NCBI GenBank assembly: GCA_046293075.1
Contig: JBKBPL010000001.1
Span: forward strand, 62,001-126,000
Origin: Ga0077530 sp046293075
GTDB taxonomy: Bacteria > Pseudomonadota > Alphaproteobacteria > Rhizobiales > Hyphomicrobiaceae
Direction of reading: 5' to 3'
DNA length: 64,000 nt
The notes beneath the pieces are model-generated. The model was not told the DNA's origin. It saw only the letters and a program-made list of their open reading frames with translations, and did no database searches. Below, in pieces: positions 8,248-17,100 of the stretch. Made by a program: the position numbers and the translations under genes. Each line of letters opens with the position of its first letter. Position 1 is the stretch's first letter.

Positions 8248-9210
8248 ATGGTGACGGTTCTGGATACGACGGGGGGCAAGCGGCTCGGCGCCGCGCGCCA
8301 CCCCGAGAAGGCAGCGCGGCCTGATACGCCCGTTCTGCGCAAGCCCGAGTGGATCCGCGTCAAGGCGCCGGGCTCGCCGGTCTACAGCGAGACTCGCAGC
8401 ATTGTCCGCCAGCACAGCCTTCATACGGTCTGCGAGGAGGCAGGCTGCCCGAACATTGGCGAATGCTGGAGCCAGCGCCACGCGACCATGATGATCATGG
8501 GCGACACCTGCACGCGGGCCTGCGCCTTCTGCAATGTCGCGACGGGCATTCCGAAGCCGCTCGACCCCGACGAGCCGCGTAACGTCGGCGAGGCGGTGGC
8601 CAAGCTCGGGCTCAATCACGTGGTCATCACGTCGGTCGATCGGGACGACCTGCCGGACGGGGGCGCGCACCATTTCGCCGAGGTTATCCGTTCGATCCGC
8701 GAACGCGCGCCGGCGACCACCATCGAGGTGCTGACGCCGGACTTCCTGCGCAAGGACGGCGCGCTCGAGGTTGTGATCGCGGCGCGCCCCGATGTCTTCA
8801 ACCACAACCTCGAGACCGTGCCGGGCCTTTACCCGAGCATCCGGCCGGGCGCGCGCTATTTCCATTCGCTGCGGCTGCTGCAGCGTGCAAAAGAGCTCGA
8901 TCCGACGATTTTCACCAAGTCGGGCATCATGGTTGGGCTCGGCGAGGAGCGCGAGGCGGTGCTGCAACTCATGGACGACCTGAGGACGGCAGACGTCGAT
9001 TTCCTCACCATCGGCCAGTACCTCCAGCCGACGCGCAAGCACGCCGAGGTCAAGCGCTTTGTCACGCCCGATGAGTTCGAGAGCTACAAGCGCACGGCTC
9101 AGGCCAAGGGCTTCCTGCTCGTCTCGTCGAGCCCGCTCACACGCTCGAGCTACCACGCCGATGCGGACTTTGCCCGGCTCAAGGCGGCGCGCGCCGCACA
9201 GGTCGGCTGA
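8248..9210 (+). CDS. lipA: Lipoyl synthase
   Basis: A 320-residue radical SAM enzyme that inserts two sulfur atoms into protein-bound octanoyl groups to make lipoyl cofactor for the 2-oxoacid dehydrogenases and the glycine cleavage system. Both [4Fe-4S] clusters are visible: the auxiliary cluster Cys62, Cys67 and Cys73 (CEEAGCPNIGEC) and the radical SAM triad Cys88, Cys92 and Cys95 (CTRACAFC). The C-terminal RSSYHADADF ends with the R-S-S-Y motif whose Ser ligates the auxiliary cluster. Length and motif spacing are normal. The ATG at 8248 follows a modest purine-rich leader. ratA and cinA follow, a common alphaproteobacterial order. Confidence 0.97.
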   Translation: MVTVLDTTGGKRLGAARHPEKAARPDTPVLRKPEWIRVKAPGSPVYSETRSIVRQHSLHTVCEEAGCPNIGECWSQRHATMMIMGDTCTRACAFCNVATGIPKPLDPDEPRNVGEAVAKLGLNHVVITSVDRDDLPDGGAHHFAEVIRSIRERAPATTIEVLTPDFLRKDGALEVVIAARPDVFNHNLETVPGLYPSIRPGARYFHSLRLLQRAKELDPTIFTKSGIMVGLGEEREAVLQLMDDLRTADVDFLTIGQYLQPTRKHAEVKRFVTPDEFESYKRTAQAKGFLLVSSSPLTRSSYHADADFARLKAARAAQVG

Positions 9211-9260
9211 CGTGACTGTCTTTCAGAGACACCGCGCTTTGGAACGTGCGGCGCGCCATT

Positions 9261-9358
9261 CGCCTCTCCCGTTTGGGGAGGCGTTAGGGATAGCGGGAGG
9301 CCCTTCCGCTATGGCTCTGGAGACCCCCCCTCCTCACCTCCCCCACAAGGGGGGACGG
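9261..9358. repeat. Dispersed GC-rich palindromic repeat, copy 2
   Basis: CGCCTCTCCC at 9261-9270 and GGGGAGGCG at 9275-9283 pair around a short loop with one unpaired T. A second block with CCTCCCCC..GGGGGGACGG follows near 9338-9358. It fills most of the lipA-ratA gap. Confidence 0.65.
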
Positions 9359-9397
9359 ACAAGGGCTGTGGGTCTCGGTCATGGGCTGCGCTGAACC

Positions 9398-9859
9398 ATG
9401 CCTTCCTTCGAGACCCGCCGGCGGGTGCCTTTCAGCACGCACGAGATGTTTGACCTTGTCGCCGATGTCGAGCGCTATCCCGAGTTCGTGCCGCTCTGCG
9501 AAGGTCTGCGCGTGCTCTCTCGCGGCGGCGAGGGTGATCGACGCACGCTCGTTGCCGCCATGGATGTCGGCTACAAAGGGATCCGCGAGACCTTCACGAG
9601 CCGCGTGGCGCTCGACCGGATCGTCCCGAGCGTGCGCACGGATCTGGTCGATGGGCCCTTCACCCGCCTCATCAACAGATGGGACTTTGCCGAAATCTCG
9701 GGCGGGTGCGAGGTGAGGTTCTTCATCGACTACGAGTTCAAGTCGATGCTTCTGCAGATGCTTGTCGGCGGGCTCTTTCAGCAGGCGTTCGGACGGTTCG
9801 CTGAAGCCTTCGAGGAGCGTGCGCACGCGATCTACGGCCGCCGCGTCAGCTCGGTTTGA
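9398..9859 (+). CDS. ratA: RatA/COQ10-type START-domain protein
   Basis: A 153-residue SRPBCC/START-like protein (PF03364). The opening segment TRRRVPFSTHEMFDLVADVERYPEFVPLC is the family signature, and the rest alternates strands and a long C-terminal helix (QQAFGRFAEAFEERAHAIYG). Bacterial relatives are named RatA, but the closest eukaryotic relatives, Coq10, bind ubiquinone and support respiration, so a quinone-chaperone role is at least as likely as toxin activity; the sequence cannot decide between these. No antitoxin-like gene such as ratB is seen beside it. Its last 14 bases overlap the convergent cinA-like gene. Confidence 0.9.
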   Translation: MPSFETRRRVPFSTHEMFDLVADVERYPEFVPLCEGLRVLSRGGEGDRRTLVAAMDVGYKGIRETFTSRVALDRIVPSVRTDLVDGPFTRLINRWDFAEISGGCEVRFFIDYEFKSMLLQMLVGGLFQQAFGRFAEAFEERAHAIYGRRVSSV

Positions 9860-10370
9860 ACTGGCTCTCGTTTTCGCCCGCGCGCGCGAGCGCATCGACC
9901 AGCTCGAAGGCCACTGCGACCGTCGCCATGCGGACCTGATGCCGGCCGATGTCGCCGAAGCGGCATTCGCGATGAATGGGCGGCTTGCCGCGCCGCTTGG
10001 CCGCGAGATGGACGAGGCCGACGGGCTTTTCCGCACTGCCGCCGCCTGGCCCGGCGACGCCCGTCACGGCGACGGCGATGTCCGCGCGGGAATGGGCGAG
10101 GGCGCCCGCTGCCATGGCCAGCGCCACCTCCTTGCTGACCGCGCCATGCGCCGCGATCATCTCCGAAGGGACGCCAATCAGCTCGGTCTTGGCCTCGTTC
10201 GAGTAGGTGACGAAACCGCGATCCACGACGTGCGATGAGCCCGCGACCTCGGTCAGCACCCCGGCGATCAGGCCGCCTGTGCAGCTCTCGGCCGTCGCGA
10301 GCATGAGCTTGCGCGCCCTGAGCGTGGCGAGAAGGGTCTCCGCGGTGCGGATCAGATCTTCAGGAAACAT
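9846..10370 (-). CDS. pncC: CinA C-terminal domain protein, nicotinamide-nucleotide amidohydrolase (PncC-like)
   Basis: A 174-residue stand-alone CinA C-terminal domain. The signature TAESCTGGLIAGVLTEVAGSS near the N-terminus and VTGVAGPGGGSAEKPVGLV in the middle match the deamidases that turn NMN into nicotinic acid mononucleotide in NAD recycling. The N-terminal molybdopterin-binding-like domain of full CinA is absent, as in PncC. The ATG at 10368-10370 is chosen; an in-frame ATG three codons upstream (10377-10379) is equally possible, and neither has a strong Shine-Dalgarno sequence. The upstream open frame to 10496 is not family-like. Confidence 0.9.
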   Translation of the reverse strand: MFPEDLIRTAETLLATLRARKLMLATAESCTGGLIAGVLTEVAGSSHVVDRGFVTYSNEAKTELIGVPSEMIAAHGAVSKEVALAMAAGALAHSRADIAVAVTGVAGPGGGSAEKPVGLVHLAAKRRGKPPIHRECRFGDIGRHQVRMATVAVAFELVDALARAGENESQFKPS

Positions 10371-10496
10371 GGGGTGCATCCGACGCAAAGGAGGAGGCCC
10401 GTGGACCGGGCGCTCGCTGTCAGTTTGAAACTTCGGGCAAGTTCTTTCAATATCGCGGCTGTCATTCGCGCCCTCGGCATTGCCACAGGAGGACAC

Positions 10497-11021
10497 ATGA
10501 GACTCGCACTTGCGGCACTCGTTACTGCACTGCTCTCAGCAGGAGCCGTGGCGCAGCATCATGGTCACCAGCGGCACGCGCCCGCTCCGTACGCCGGCCA
10601 GCAGCATCGTGCCATCAAGGCGCTCAGCGAGCAGCAGATCGATGACCTGAAGCAGGGCCGCGGCATGGGCCTCGCGCTCGCCGCGGAGCTGAACGGCTAT
10701 CCAGGTCCATTGCACGTCCTGGAACTCCAGGATCAGCTGCAACTTACATCAAATCAGCGCGAGCGATTTCAGCGCCTCTTCGAGAGCATGCGGGCGGAGG
10801 CCATTGCGGCCGGCGACGTGCTCATCGCTCGCGAGCGGGCGCTGGACCAGGCATTCGCCGAAGGCAGGATGACGCCCGATCTGCTGGCCTCTCTGACCGC
10901 CCAGATCGGCGACGCCCAGGGCCGGCTCAGGGCCGTTCATCTGAAATACCACCTCACCTCAGCGGATCTGCTGTCGCACGATCAGCGGCGGCGCTATGCT
11001 GATTTGAGAGGCTATCGCTGA
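10497..11021 (+). CDS. Periplasmic Spy/CpxP/CnrR-like heavy-metal or stress protein
   Basis: A 174-residue secreted protein. A signal peptide (residues 1-19, ending AGAVA) is followed by a His-rich stretch (QHHGHQRHAPAPYAGQQH) and then a mostly helical domain. The helical part contains LQLTSNQRERFQRLF and a second DQRRRYADL segment, which is the LTxxQ pattern of the Spy/CpxP family. Such proteins act as periplasmic chaperones or metal sensors; the His-rich start makes metal binding plausible. The ATG at 10497 is supported by an AGGAGG at 10487-10492. It lies 17 bases upstream of the DapA-like gene on the same strand, although a functional link is not obvious. Confidence 0.8.
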   Translation: MRLALAALVTALLSAGAVAQHHGHQRHAPAPYAGQQHRAIKALSEQQIDDLKQGRGMGLALAAELNGYPGPLHVLELQDQLQLTSNQRERFQRLFESMRAEAIAAGDVLIARERALDQAFAEGRMTPDLLASLTAQIGDAQGRLRAVHLKYHLTSADLLSHDQRRRYADLRGYR

Positions 11022-11038
11022 ATTGTCGAAGGAACGCT

Positions 11039-11992
11039 ATGACCGCCAAGCTCACTACTGACGCCAAAGGCCTTTACGTCATCGCGGCGACGCCCTTCCA
11101 CGACGACGGCCGCATCGACTTCGAGAGTATCGACAGCCTCGTCGACTTCTACCTCGCCTGCGGCGTGCAGGGCATGACCATTCTCGGTGTCATGGGCGAG
11201 TTCCAGAAGCTCTCTGAAAGCGAGACCCTCGACGTTTCGCAGCGATTTATCAAGCGGACGGCAGGGCGGGTTCCGATCATTGTCGGCGTCTCGAATCCGG
11301 GCACGTTCCAGCTCGTGAAGACGGCGCGCGCCGTCATGGAGATGGGCGCGGCCGGTGTCATGGCCATGCCCATCCGCGGCCTCACGACGGAGACGTCCGT
11401 CGAGAACTACCTGCGCTCGATCCTGACGGCGCTCGGGCCGTCGATCCCGGTCTGTATCCAGGACTACCCCAAGCTCACTGATGTCTACTTCAGTGCCGAC
11501 TGCTTCGTGCGCCTCGTCGATGCCTTCCCGCAGATTGCCATGCTCAAGCACGAGGACATGCCCGGCCTGAGCAAGCTTTCGGCCATCCGCAAGGCGTGCG
11601 ACGGCAAGGCGCGTCGCTACATTCCGATCCTCTGCGGCAACGGCGGCATCCATCTGCCGCAGGAATATCTGCGCGGCGCCGACGGCGCCATGACCGGCTT
11701 TGCCTTCCCGGACATGATGGTTCAGATGCACGCGCTGTTTGCCGCCGGCAAACCCGAGGAGGGCGAGGATCTCTATGACCTCTACCTGCCGCTGCTGCGT
11801 CATGAGCTGCAGCCGGGCGTCGGCCTGCCGCTCAGGAAGGAGATCCTGAAGCGCCGCGGCGCCATCCGCTCGGCTGCGATCCGCGCCCCGGGGCCGAAGC
11901 TCGATGCCACTGACCTTGCGGAGCTGGACCGCCTCCTCGCCCGCCTCGAAAAGAAGACGGGCCAGCCGATCACAACCATCCGCAGGGGCTAG
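11039..11992 (+). CDS. DapA-family (dihydrodipicolinate synthase/N-acetylneuraminate lyase) aldolase
   Basis: A 317-residue TIM-barrel class I aldolase. The opening GLYVIAATPFHDDGRIDFESID, the GVMGEFQKLS segment (variant of the family G-x-x-GE), the Tyr in QDYP and the Schiff-base Lys in MLKHED are all recognisable. The GVMGEFQ variant and the QDYP context differ from true DapA, so a catabolic lyase acting on a sugar acid or related 2-oxoacid is more likely than lysine synthesis; the bona fide lysine-pathway gene dapB lies 43 kb away. The start ATG 11039 is preceded by GAAGGAA. No sugar-acid dehydratase is adjacent. Confidence 0.82.
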   Translation: MTAKLTTDAKGLYVIAATPFHDDGRIDFESIDSLVDFYLACGVQGMTILGVMGEFQKLSESETLDVSQRFIKRTAGRVPIIVGVSNPGTFQLVKTARAVMEMGAAGVMAMPIRGLTTETSVENYLRSILTALGPSIPVCIQDYPKLTDVYFSADCFVRLVDAFPQIAMLKHEDMPGLSKLSAIRKACDGKARRYIPILCGNGGIHLPQEYLRGADGAMTGFAFPDMMVQMHALFAAGKPEEGEDLYDLYLPLLRHELQPGVGLPLRKEILKRRGAIRSAAIRAPGPKLDATDLAELDRLLARLEKKTGQPITTIRRG

Positions 11993-12338
11993 CGTGGTAA
12001 TTTCGAAATCCGCCGCCACTTTGCGGTAGGTGTCGAAGGCGGACTTCGGAATCTGGCCCCCACTAGAAACATAGGCTTGCGAGTGTCCTTTCGATCGCGA
12101 AGTTCGTTCGAGAGCCCGCTGCAGATGGTGACGGGCTTTGCGAGCGGGACACTAGGTGCGCCCATCCGGCCACCGCGGGGCCAGGATATGTTGCCCTTGC
12201 GCCACGCCTAGTGCGGCGGTGTGGACGCAATGGTGTCGGCGGGCGCGCGTGCCTCTCTCGCAAATGCCATTATGGCGCCTTAGACATTTCCGCCAGGGAG
12301 CTGGCGGGTCTCGCATATACGGGTGGGAGTTCAAGCAG
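11993..12338. other. 346-base intergenic region between the DapA-like and GMC genes
   Basis: No convincing gene. It holds an imperfect inverted repeat: CACTAGG at 12150-12156 and CCTAGTG at 12207-12213, with further partial pairing inside. It could be a terminator or structured leader. A short open minus-strand segment at about 11995-12065 has no family support. Confidence 0.5.
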
Positions 12339-14129
12339 ATGTCGCGTCTGGCGCGCCCGGTCGCGCAAGCGAAGGCGACCTATGACGTCGTCGTGGTCGG
12401 CTCGGGCTATGGTGGTGGCGTCGCGGCGTCGCGCCTCGCGCGGATCGGGCTCAAGGTCGCGGTCCTGGAGCGCGGGCGCGAGTACCTGCCCGGCGCGTTC
12501 GCCGAGACCCTGCTCGCCGCCAGCACGGCCATGCAGATCAACGGCAAGGGCCGCCAGATCGGCGCACCAGACGCCCTTTTCGATCTGCGCGTCGGCAAGG
12601 ACGTCCACGCGCTCGTCGGCTGCGGGCTCGGTGGCACGTCGCTGATCAACGCAAACGTCTGCTTGACGCCCGACGTGATGGTCCTTGAGGACGAGGCGTG
12701 GCCCGAGGAAATCCGCATCGATCACCGCCTGAACGTCGGCTTCCACCGCGCCCGCCAGATGCTGTCGCCGGAGCCGCTGCCCTTGTCGGTCACGCCGACG
12801 AAGCTTGCATCACTCGACCGCGCCAGCCAGGCGATCGGCCATCACGTCGAGCGCGTGCCGCTGCACGTCGCCTTCCATGAGAAGACCAATGCGGCGGGCG
12901 TGATCCAGCCCGCGTGCACGTACTGCGGCGACTGCATGTCCGGCTGCAATGTGGGCGCCAAGACGACCGTCCATTCGACCTACCTCACGGACGCGGTCAA
13001 TCACGGCGCCGAGCTCTTCACGGGCGCCCATGTGCGGCTCGTGGAGCGGAGCGGTAGCGATCTCTGGCGCGTCGTGTTCCGCCGGATCGGCGACAAGGAC
13101 AGCCACGTGCCGGTCGGGGCCGTCACGGCGGCGATGGTCGTCCTCGCTGCCGGCACGCTCGGCACGGCCGAGATCATGATGCGCTCGCGCGAGAATGGCT
13201 TGCGCGTCTCCGATCGCCTGGGCTGGCGTTTCTCGACGAACGCCGATGTCATGTCCTTCGGCTATGGCTACGACAAGCCGGTCAACTCGGTCGGCATCGG
13301 CCGCTCGGGAAAGGCCCGCGTGGCGCCGCCGGGCCCGGCCGTGGTCGGGCTCATCGACCTGCGCCGCCGCCGCGATCCGCTCGACCGGATGGCCCTCGTC
13401 GAGGCGACCGTTCCGAGCGTTGTGGCGCGCCTCATGCCGATGCTGCTCGCCACGGGCGCCACGCTCGCGCCCGAGGAGGCGGGCGGCGGCCTCGCCGGTC
13501 TCCTGGCCGACGTGCGGCGCAATGCCGAGAGCTTCTTTGCCGGCGCCTATCAGGGGCCGGTCCACCACAGCCATGCCTTCCTCGCGGTCGGCCACGACGG
13601 GGCGGCGGGGCGCATCCTCTACGAGGATGACACGGCGGCCATCCACTGGCCCGATGCCGGCGACGAGCCGGTCTTCACGCACATCTCGGCCATGCTGCGG
13701 AAAGGCGTAGCCGCCAATGGCGGCACGTATGTGCCGAACCCCGTCAGCAGCAAGTGGCTCGGCGGCGACCTCATGACGGTGCATCCGCTCGGCGGCTGCG
13801 CCATGGGCCGCGATCGCGACAGTGGCGTCGTTGACCACAAGGGCCGCGTCTTCGACGGCGATCCCACCCGGCGCGCCGACGCCGTGCACGACGGGCTCTT
13901 CATCTGCGATGGCTCGGTCATCCCACGATCACTCGGCGTGCACCCGCTCTTCACCATTACGGCCATTGCTGAGCGTGCCATGATGCTCTTTGCCCGCGAG
14001 CACGGACTGGCGCTCGACGTGACGCCGCGCGTCGATGCGCCGAAGCGCGACTTCAGGGCCGAGTTGACGACCAATGGCGGCGCTACCTCGCGCGTCGGCC
14101 GCCTGCTCGGCCGCGCGGCATCCGCTTGA
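12339..14129 (+). CDS. GMC-family FAD oxidoreductase, cholesterol-oxidase-like (stand-alone)
   Basis: A 596-residue flavoprotein with the ADP-binding motif GSGYGGG at residues 21-27, then AASRLARIGLKVAVLERGRE, and the C-terminal HPLGGCAMGRD segment typical of cholesterol-oxidase-like GMC enzymes. It would oxidise an alcohol, passing electrons to FAD and an unknown acceptor. A Cys cluster, Cys193, Cys196, Cys199 and Cys203 (CTYCGDCMSGC), sits between the halves. No signal peptide is seen. The start ATG at 12339 puts the Rossmann fold near the N-terminus; the frame is open further upstream to 12156, but that part looks non-coding. The next gene, 10 bases downstream, is a paralogue fused to a hydrolase. 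The substrate is unknown. Confidence 0.87.
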   Translation: MSRLARPVAQAKATYDVVVVGSGYGGGVAASRLARIGLKVAVLERGREYLPGAFAETLLAASTAMQINGKGRQIGAPDALFDLRVGKDVHALVGCGLGGTSLINANVCLTPDVMVLEDEAWPEEIRIDHRLNVGFHRARQMLSPEPLPLSVTPTKLASLDRASQAIGHHVERVPLHVAFHEKTNAAGVIQPACTYCGDCMSGCNVGAKTTVHSTYLTDAVNHGAELFTGAHVRLVERSGSDLWRVVFRRIGDKDSHVPVGAVTAAMVVLAAGTLGTAEIMMRSRENGLRVSDRLGWRFSTNADVMSFGYGYDKPVNSVGIGRSGKARVAPPGPAVVGLIDLRRRRDPLDRMALVEATVPSVVARLMPMLLATGATLAPEEAGGGLAGLLADVRRNAESFFAGAYQGPVHHSHAFLAVGHDGAAGRILYEDDTAAIHWPDAGDEPVFTHISAMLRKGVAANGGTYVPNPVSSKWLGGDLMTVHPLGGCAMGRDRDSGVVDHKGRVFDGDPTRRADAVHDGLFICDGSVIPRSLGVHPLFTITAIAERAMMLFAREHGLALDVTPRVDAPKRDFRAELTTNGGATSRVGRLLGRAASA

Positions 14130-14139
14130 GGAATAGCTC

Positions 14140-17100
14140 ATGCGCCTGTCCTCCAGTCTCGACGAGCTGAAGCCGGCGTACGACGCGATCGTCGTCGGCT
14201 CGGGCTATGGCGGCGGTGTCGCGGCGTCGCGCCTCGCGCGCATCGGCCTCAAGGTTGCGGTCCTCGAGCGCGGTCGCGAGTTCGCACTCGGCACCTTCCC
14301 GGACACGTTGGAAGAAGCGACGGCGGAGCTGCAATACACCCTCGGCGACAAGCGCATCGGGCGCCGGCTGGGCCTCTACGATCTGCATCTCGGGCGCGAC
14401 ATGCACGTGCTCACGGGCTGCGGTCTCGGCGGCACGTCGCTCATCAACGCCAATGTCTCGCTGCCGCCCGATCCGCGCGTGTGGGAGGATCCCTGCTGGC
14501 CGCCCTCGCTTCTCGCCGAGGGCACGTTGGAGGAAGGCTTCCAGCGCGCGACGCGGATGCTGCGCCCCGTGCCCTACCCGAATACCGTGCGCCTCGACAA
14601 GCGCGCCCGCCTCCAGGCTGCGGCTGGCGCGCTCGGCACTGAAATGTCGACCGTGCCGATCAACGTCACGTTCGCTGCTGGTCCGAATGCCGCGGGTGTC
14701 GAGCAGCCCGCCTGCACACTCTGTGGGGACTGCTGTTCGGGCTGCAATGTCGGCGCAAAGAATACCGTGCAGATGACCTATCTGCCGGACGCCGTGCGTC
14801 ACGGTGCCGAGATCTTCACTGAGGCAACCGTCAGCCACGTGCGCAAGGAGAGCGAGGGCTGGCGCGTGTTCTTCACGCCGACGCGCAACCGGCGTGACGA
14901 GTTCGGTCAACCCGAACGCTCGGTCTTCGCGAGCATTGTGGTACTCGGTGCAGGCGCGCTCGGCTCGACGGAGATCCTGCTGCGCTCGCGCCAGGAGGGG
15001 CTCGCGCTCTCCGACCGGCTCGGCGAGCGCTTCACCGGCAATGGCGACGTGCTCGCCTTTGCCTACAATGGTGATCTGCCGGCGAACGCCGTCGGCATCG
15101 GTCATCCACCGCGATCGGGCGTCGCGCCGCCGGGGCCGTGCATCACCGGCGCCATCGACCTGCGCGCGGCGCGCCGGCTCGAGGACGGCATGATCATCGA
15201 GGAAGGCGTGCTGCCCTCCGGCCTCGCCGAGATCCTGCCCGCGACCTTCTCGGTCGCCTCACGCCTCTTCGGCCGCGATACCGACACCGGCCTCATCGAT
15301 GCCGTGCAAGAGCAGACGCGGCGCCTCGACAGCATCCTTCTCGGCGCCTGGCGCGGCGCCATGCACAATACCCAGACCTTCCTGGTGATGGCCCATGATG
15401 ATGGCAAGGGCCGCCTCGTCATGCGCGGCGACGAGATCCAGGTCGATTGGCCCGGCGCCGCCGGCCAGCGCGTCTTCAGCGAGATCGAGGCCGTTCTCAT
15501 CAAGGCGGCAGCCGCCAATGGCGCCACCTACATCCGCAATCCGATCCAGAACACGTTCCTCGGCAAGAACCTCATTACCGTGCACCCGCTTGGCGGCTGC
15601 AGCATCGGCATGGACCGCACCCAGGGTGTGGTCGACGATACCGCGCGCGTGTTCGATGCCGCGGCAGCAGATCCCCAGGCCGTGCACAAGGGCCTTTATG
15701 TCTGCGACGGCGCCATCATCCCGCGCCCGCTCGGCGTTAATCCACTGCTGACCATCACGGCACTCGCCGAGCGGGCGATGATCCATCTTGCCCGCGACCT
15801 CGGCCGCGGCCTCACCGATGCGCCCATGCCGAATGCTTCGATCATCTCGCTCATCCCAGCGCCGGAGGAGCGCGCGCCGGTCGGCGTGACCTTCACCGAG
15901 CGGATGCGCGGCTTCATCGCGGACAGCAGCGACGGCAACTATGAGGCCGCGGCCAAGGCGGGCGAAGTCATCGACCAGCACTTCGCCTTCACGGTCACGG
16001 TCCGCATCGATGATATCGACGCCTTCCTCAAGGACCCCGAGCACGCGGGAACACTCACCGGCACGGCCGAGGCGCCGCACCTTTCGCCCGAGCCGCTCGA
16101 CATCTCCGAGGGCCGATTCAACCTGATGCGCCGCGACGAAGAGAACGTCGAGACCCGGCGTTTCGAGTACAAGATGCTGCTGACGGCGCGCAACGGACGC
16201 CGCTTCCGTTTTGCTGGTCACAAGGTCGTGCACAACGATCGTCTGCCGGGGGACCTCATCCGTGACACGACGACGCTCTTCGTCACGCTCACGGACGACG
16301 ATGGGGGAGGGCGGGGCAGCCGCCAGCGGCTCGGCGTGCTCACGATCGCCTTGAGCGACTTCACCAAGCAGGTGCGGACCATCCAGGGCATCGGCGGCAG
16401 CGGCACGGCCGAGCGGGCGGCGGCCGTCGCCAAGTTCGGTGCCCTCTTCGCGAGCCAGCTTTTCGACATCTATGGCGGCATTTTTGCGCCGCTTCGCCGC
16501 TTCGACGGCACGCGCGCGCGCAAGAAGCGGGATCTGCGCGCCGGGGAGCCGGAAGTCCACAGCTTCATGACCAAGGACGGCAAGCGCTTGCGGCTCATCC
16601 GCTACGCGGGCGGCAAGAAGGGGCCGGTTCTCCTTTCGCACGGGCTTGGCGTGTCGAGCCTCATCTTCACCATCGATACGATCGACACGAACCTCGTCGA
16701 GTACCTGGTCGCCGCCGGCTATGACTGCTGGCTCATCGACTATCGCGCCTCGATCGACCTGCCCTACGCGCGCGATCTCTGGACGGCGGATGATTGCGCG
16801 CGCGAGGACTACCAGCCGGCCGTGGACCTCATCCGCAAGGTGACAGGCGCCGAGAGCGTCCAGGTCATAGCGCACTGCTTCGGCGCGACGACGTTCGTGA
16901 TGGCCATGCTCGGCGGCTGGCTCACGGGCGTGCGCTCGGCAGTGATCTCGCAGATCGCGACCGATGTCGTCGTGCCATATTTCCCGCAGCGGCTACTGGC
17001 GCAGTTGCGGGCGCCCTCGCTCTTCTCGGCCATGGGCCTCGATCATGTCAACGCGCGCGCGACGACGGCGGACGGCATCGCCGGCCGGGTGGCCGATGGG

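Noticed and set aside
11995..12065. Short open minus-strand segment behind the DapA-like gene, considered as an insertion-sequence or gene remnant
   Set aside because: It could be read in more than one frame, has no terminal repeats or duplication around it, and I could not tie it to a transposase family.
15259..16875. Long minus-strand open frame opposite the GMC-hydrolase fusion
   Set aside because: No recognisable domain; the plus-strand frame has several catalytic motifs.
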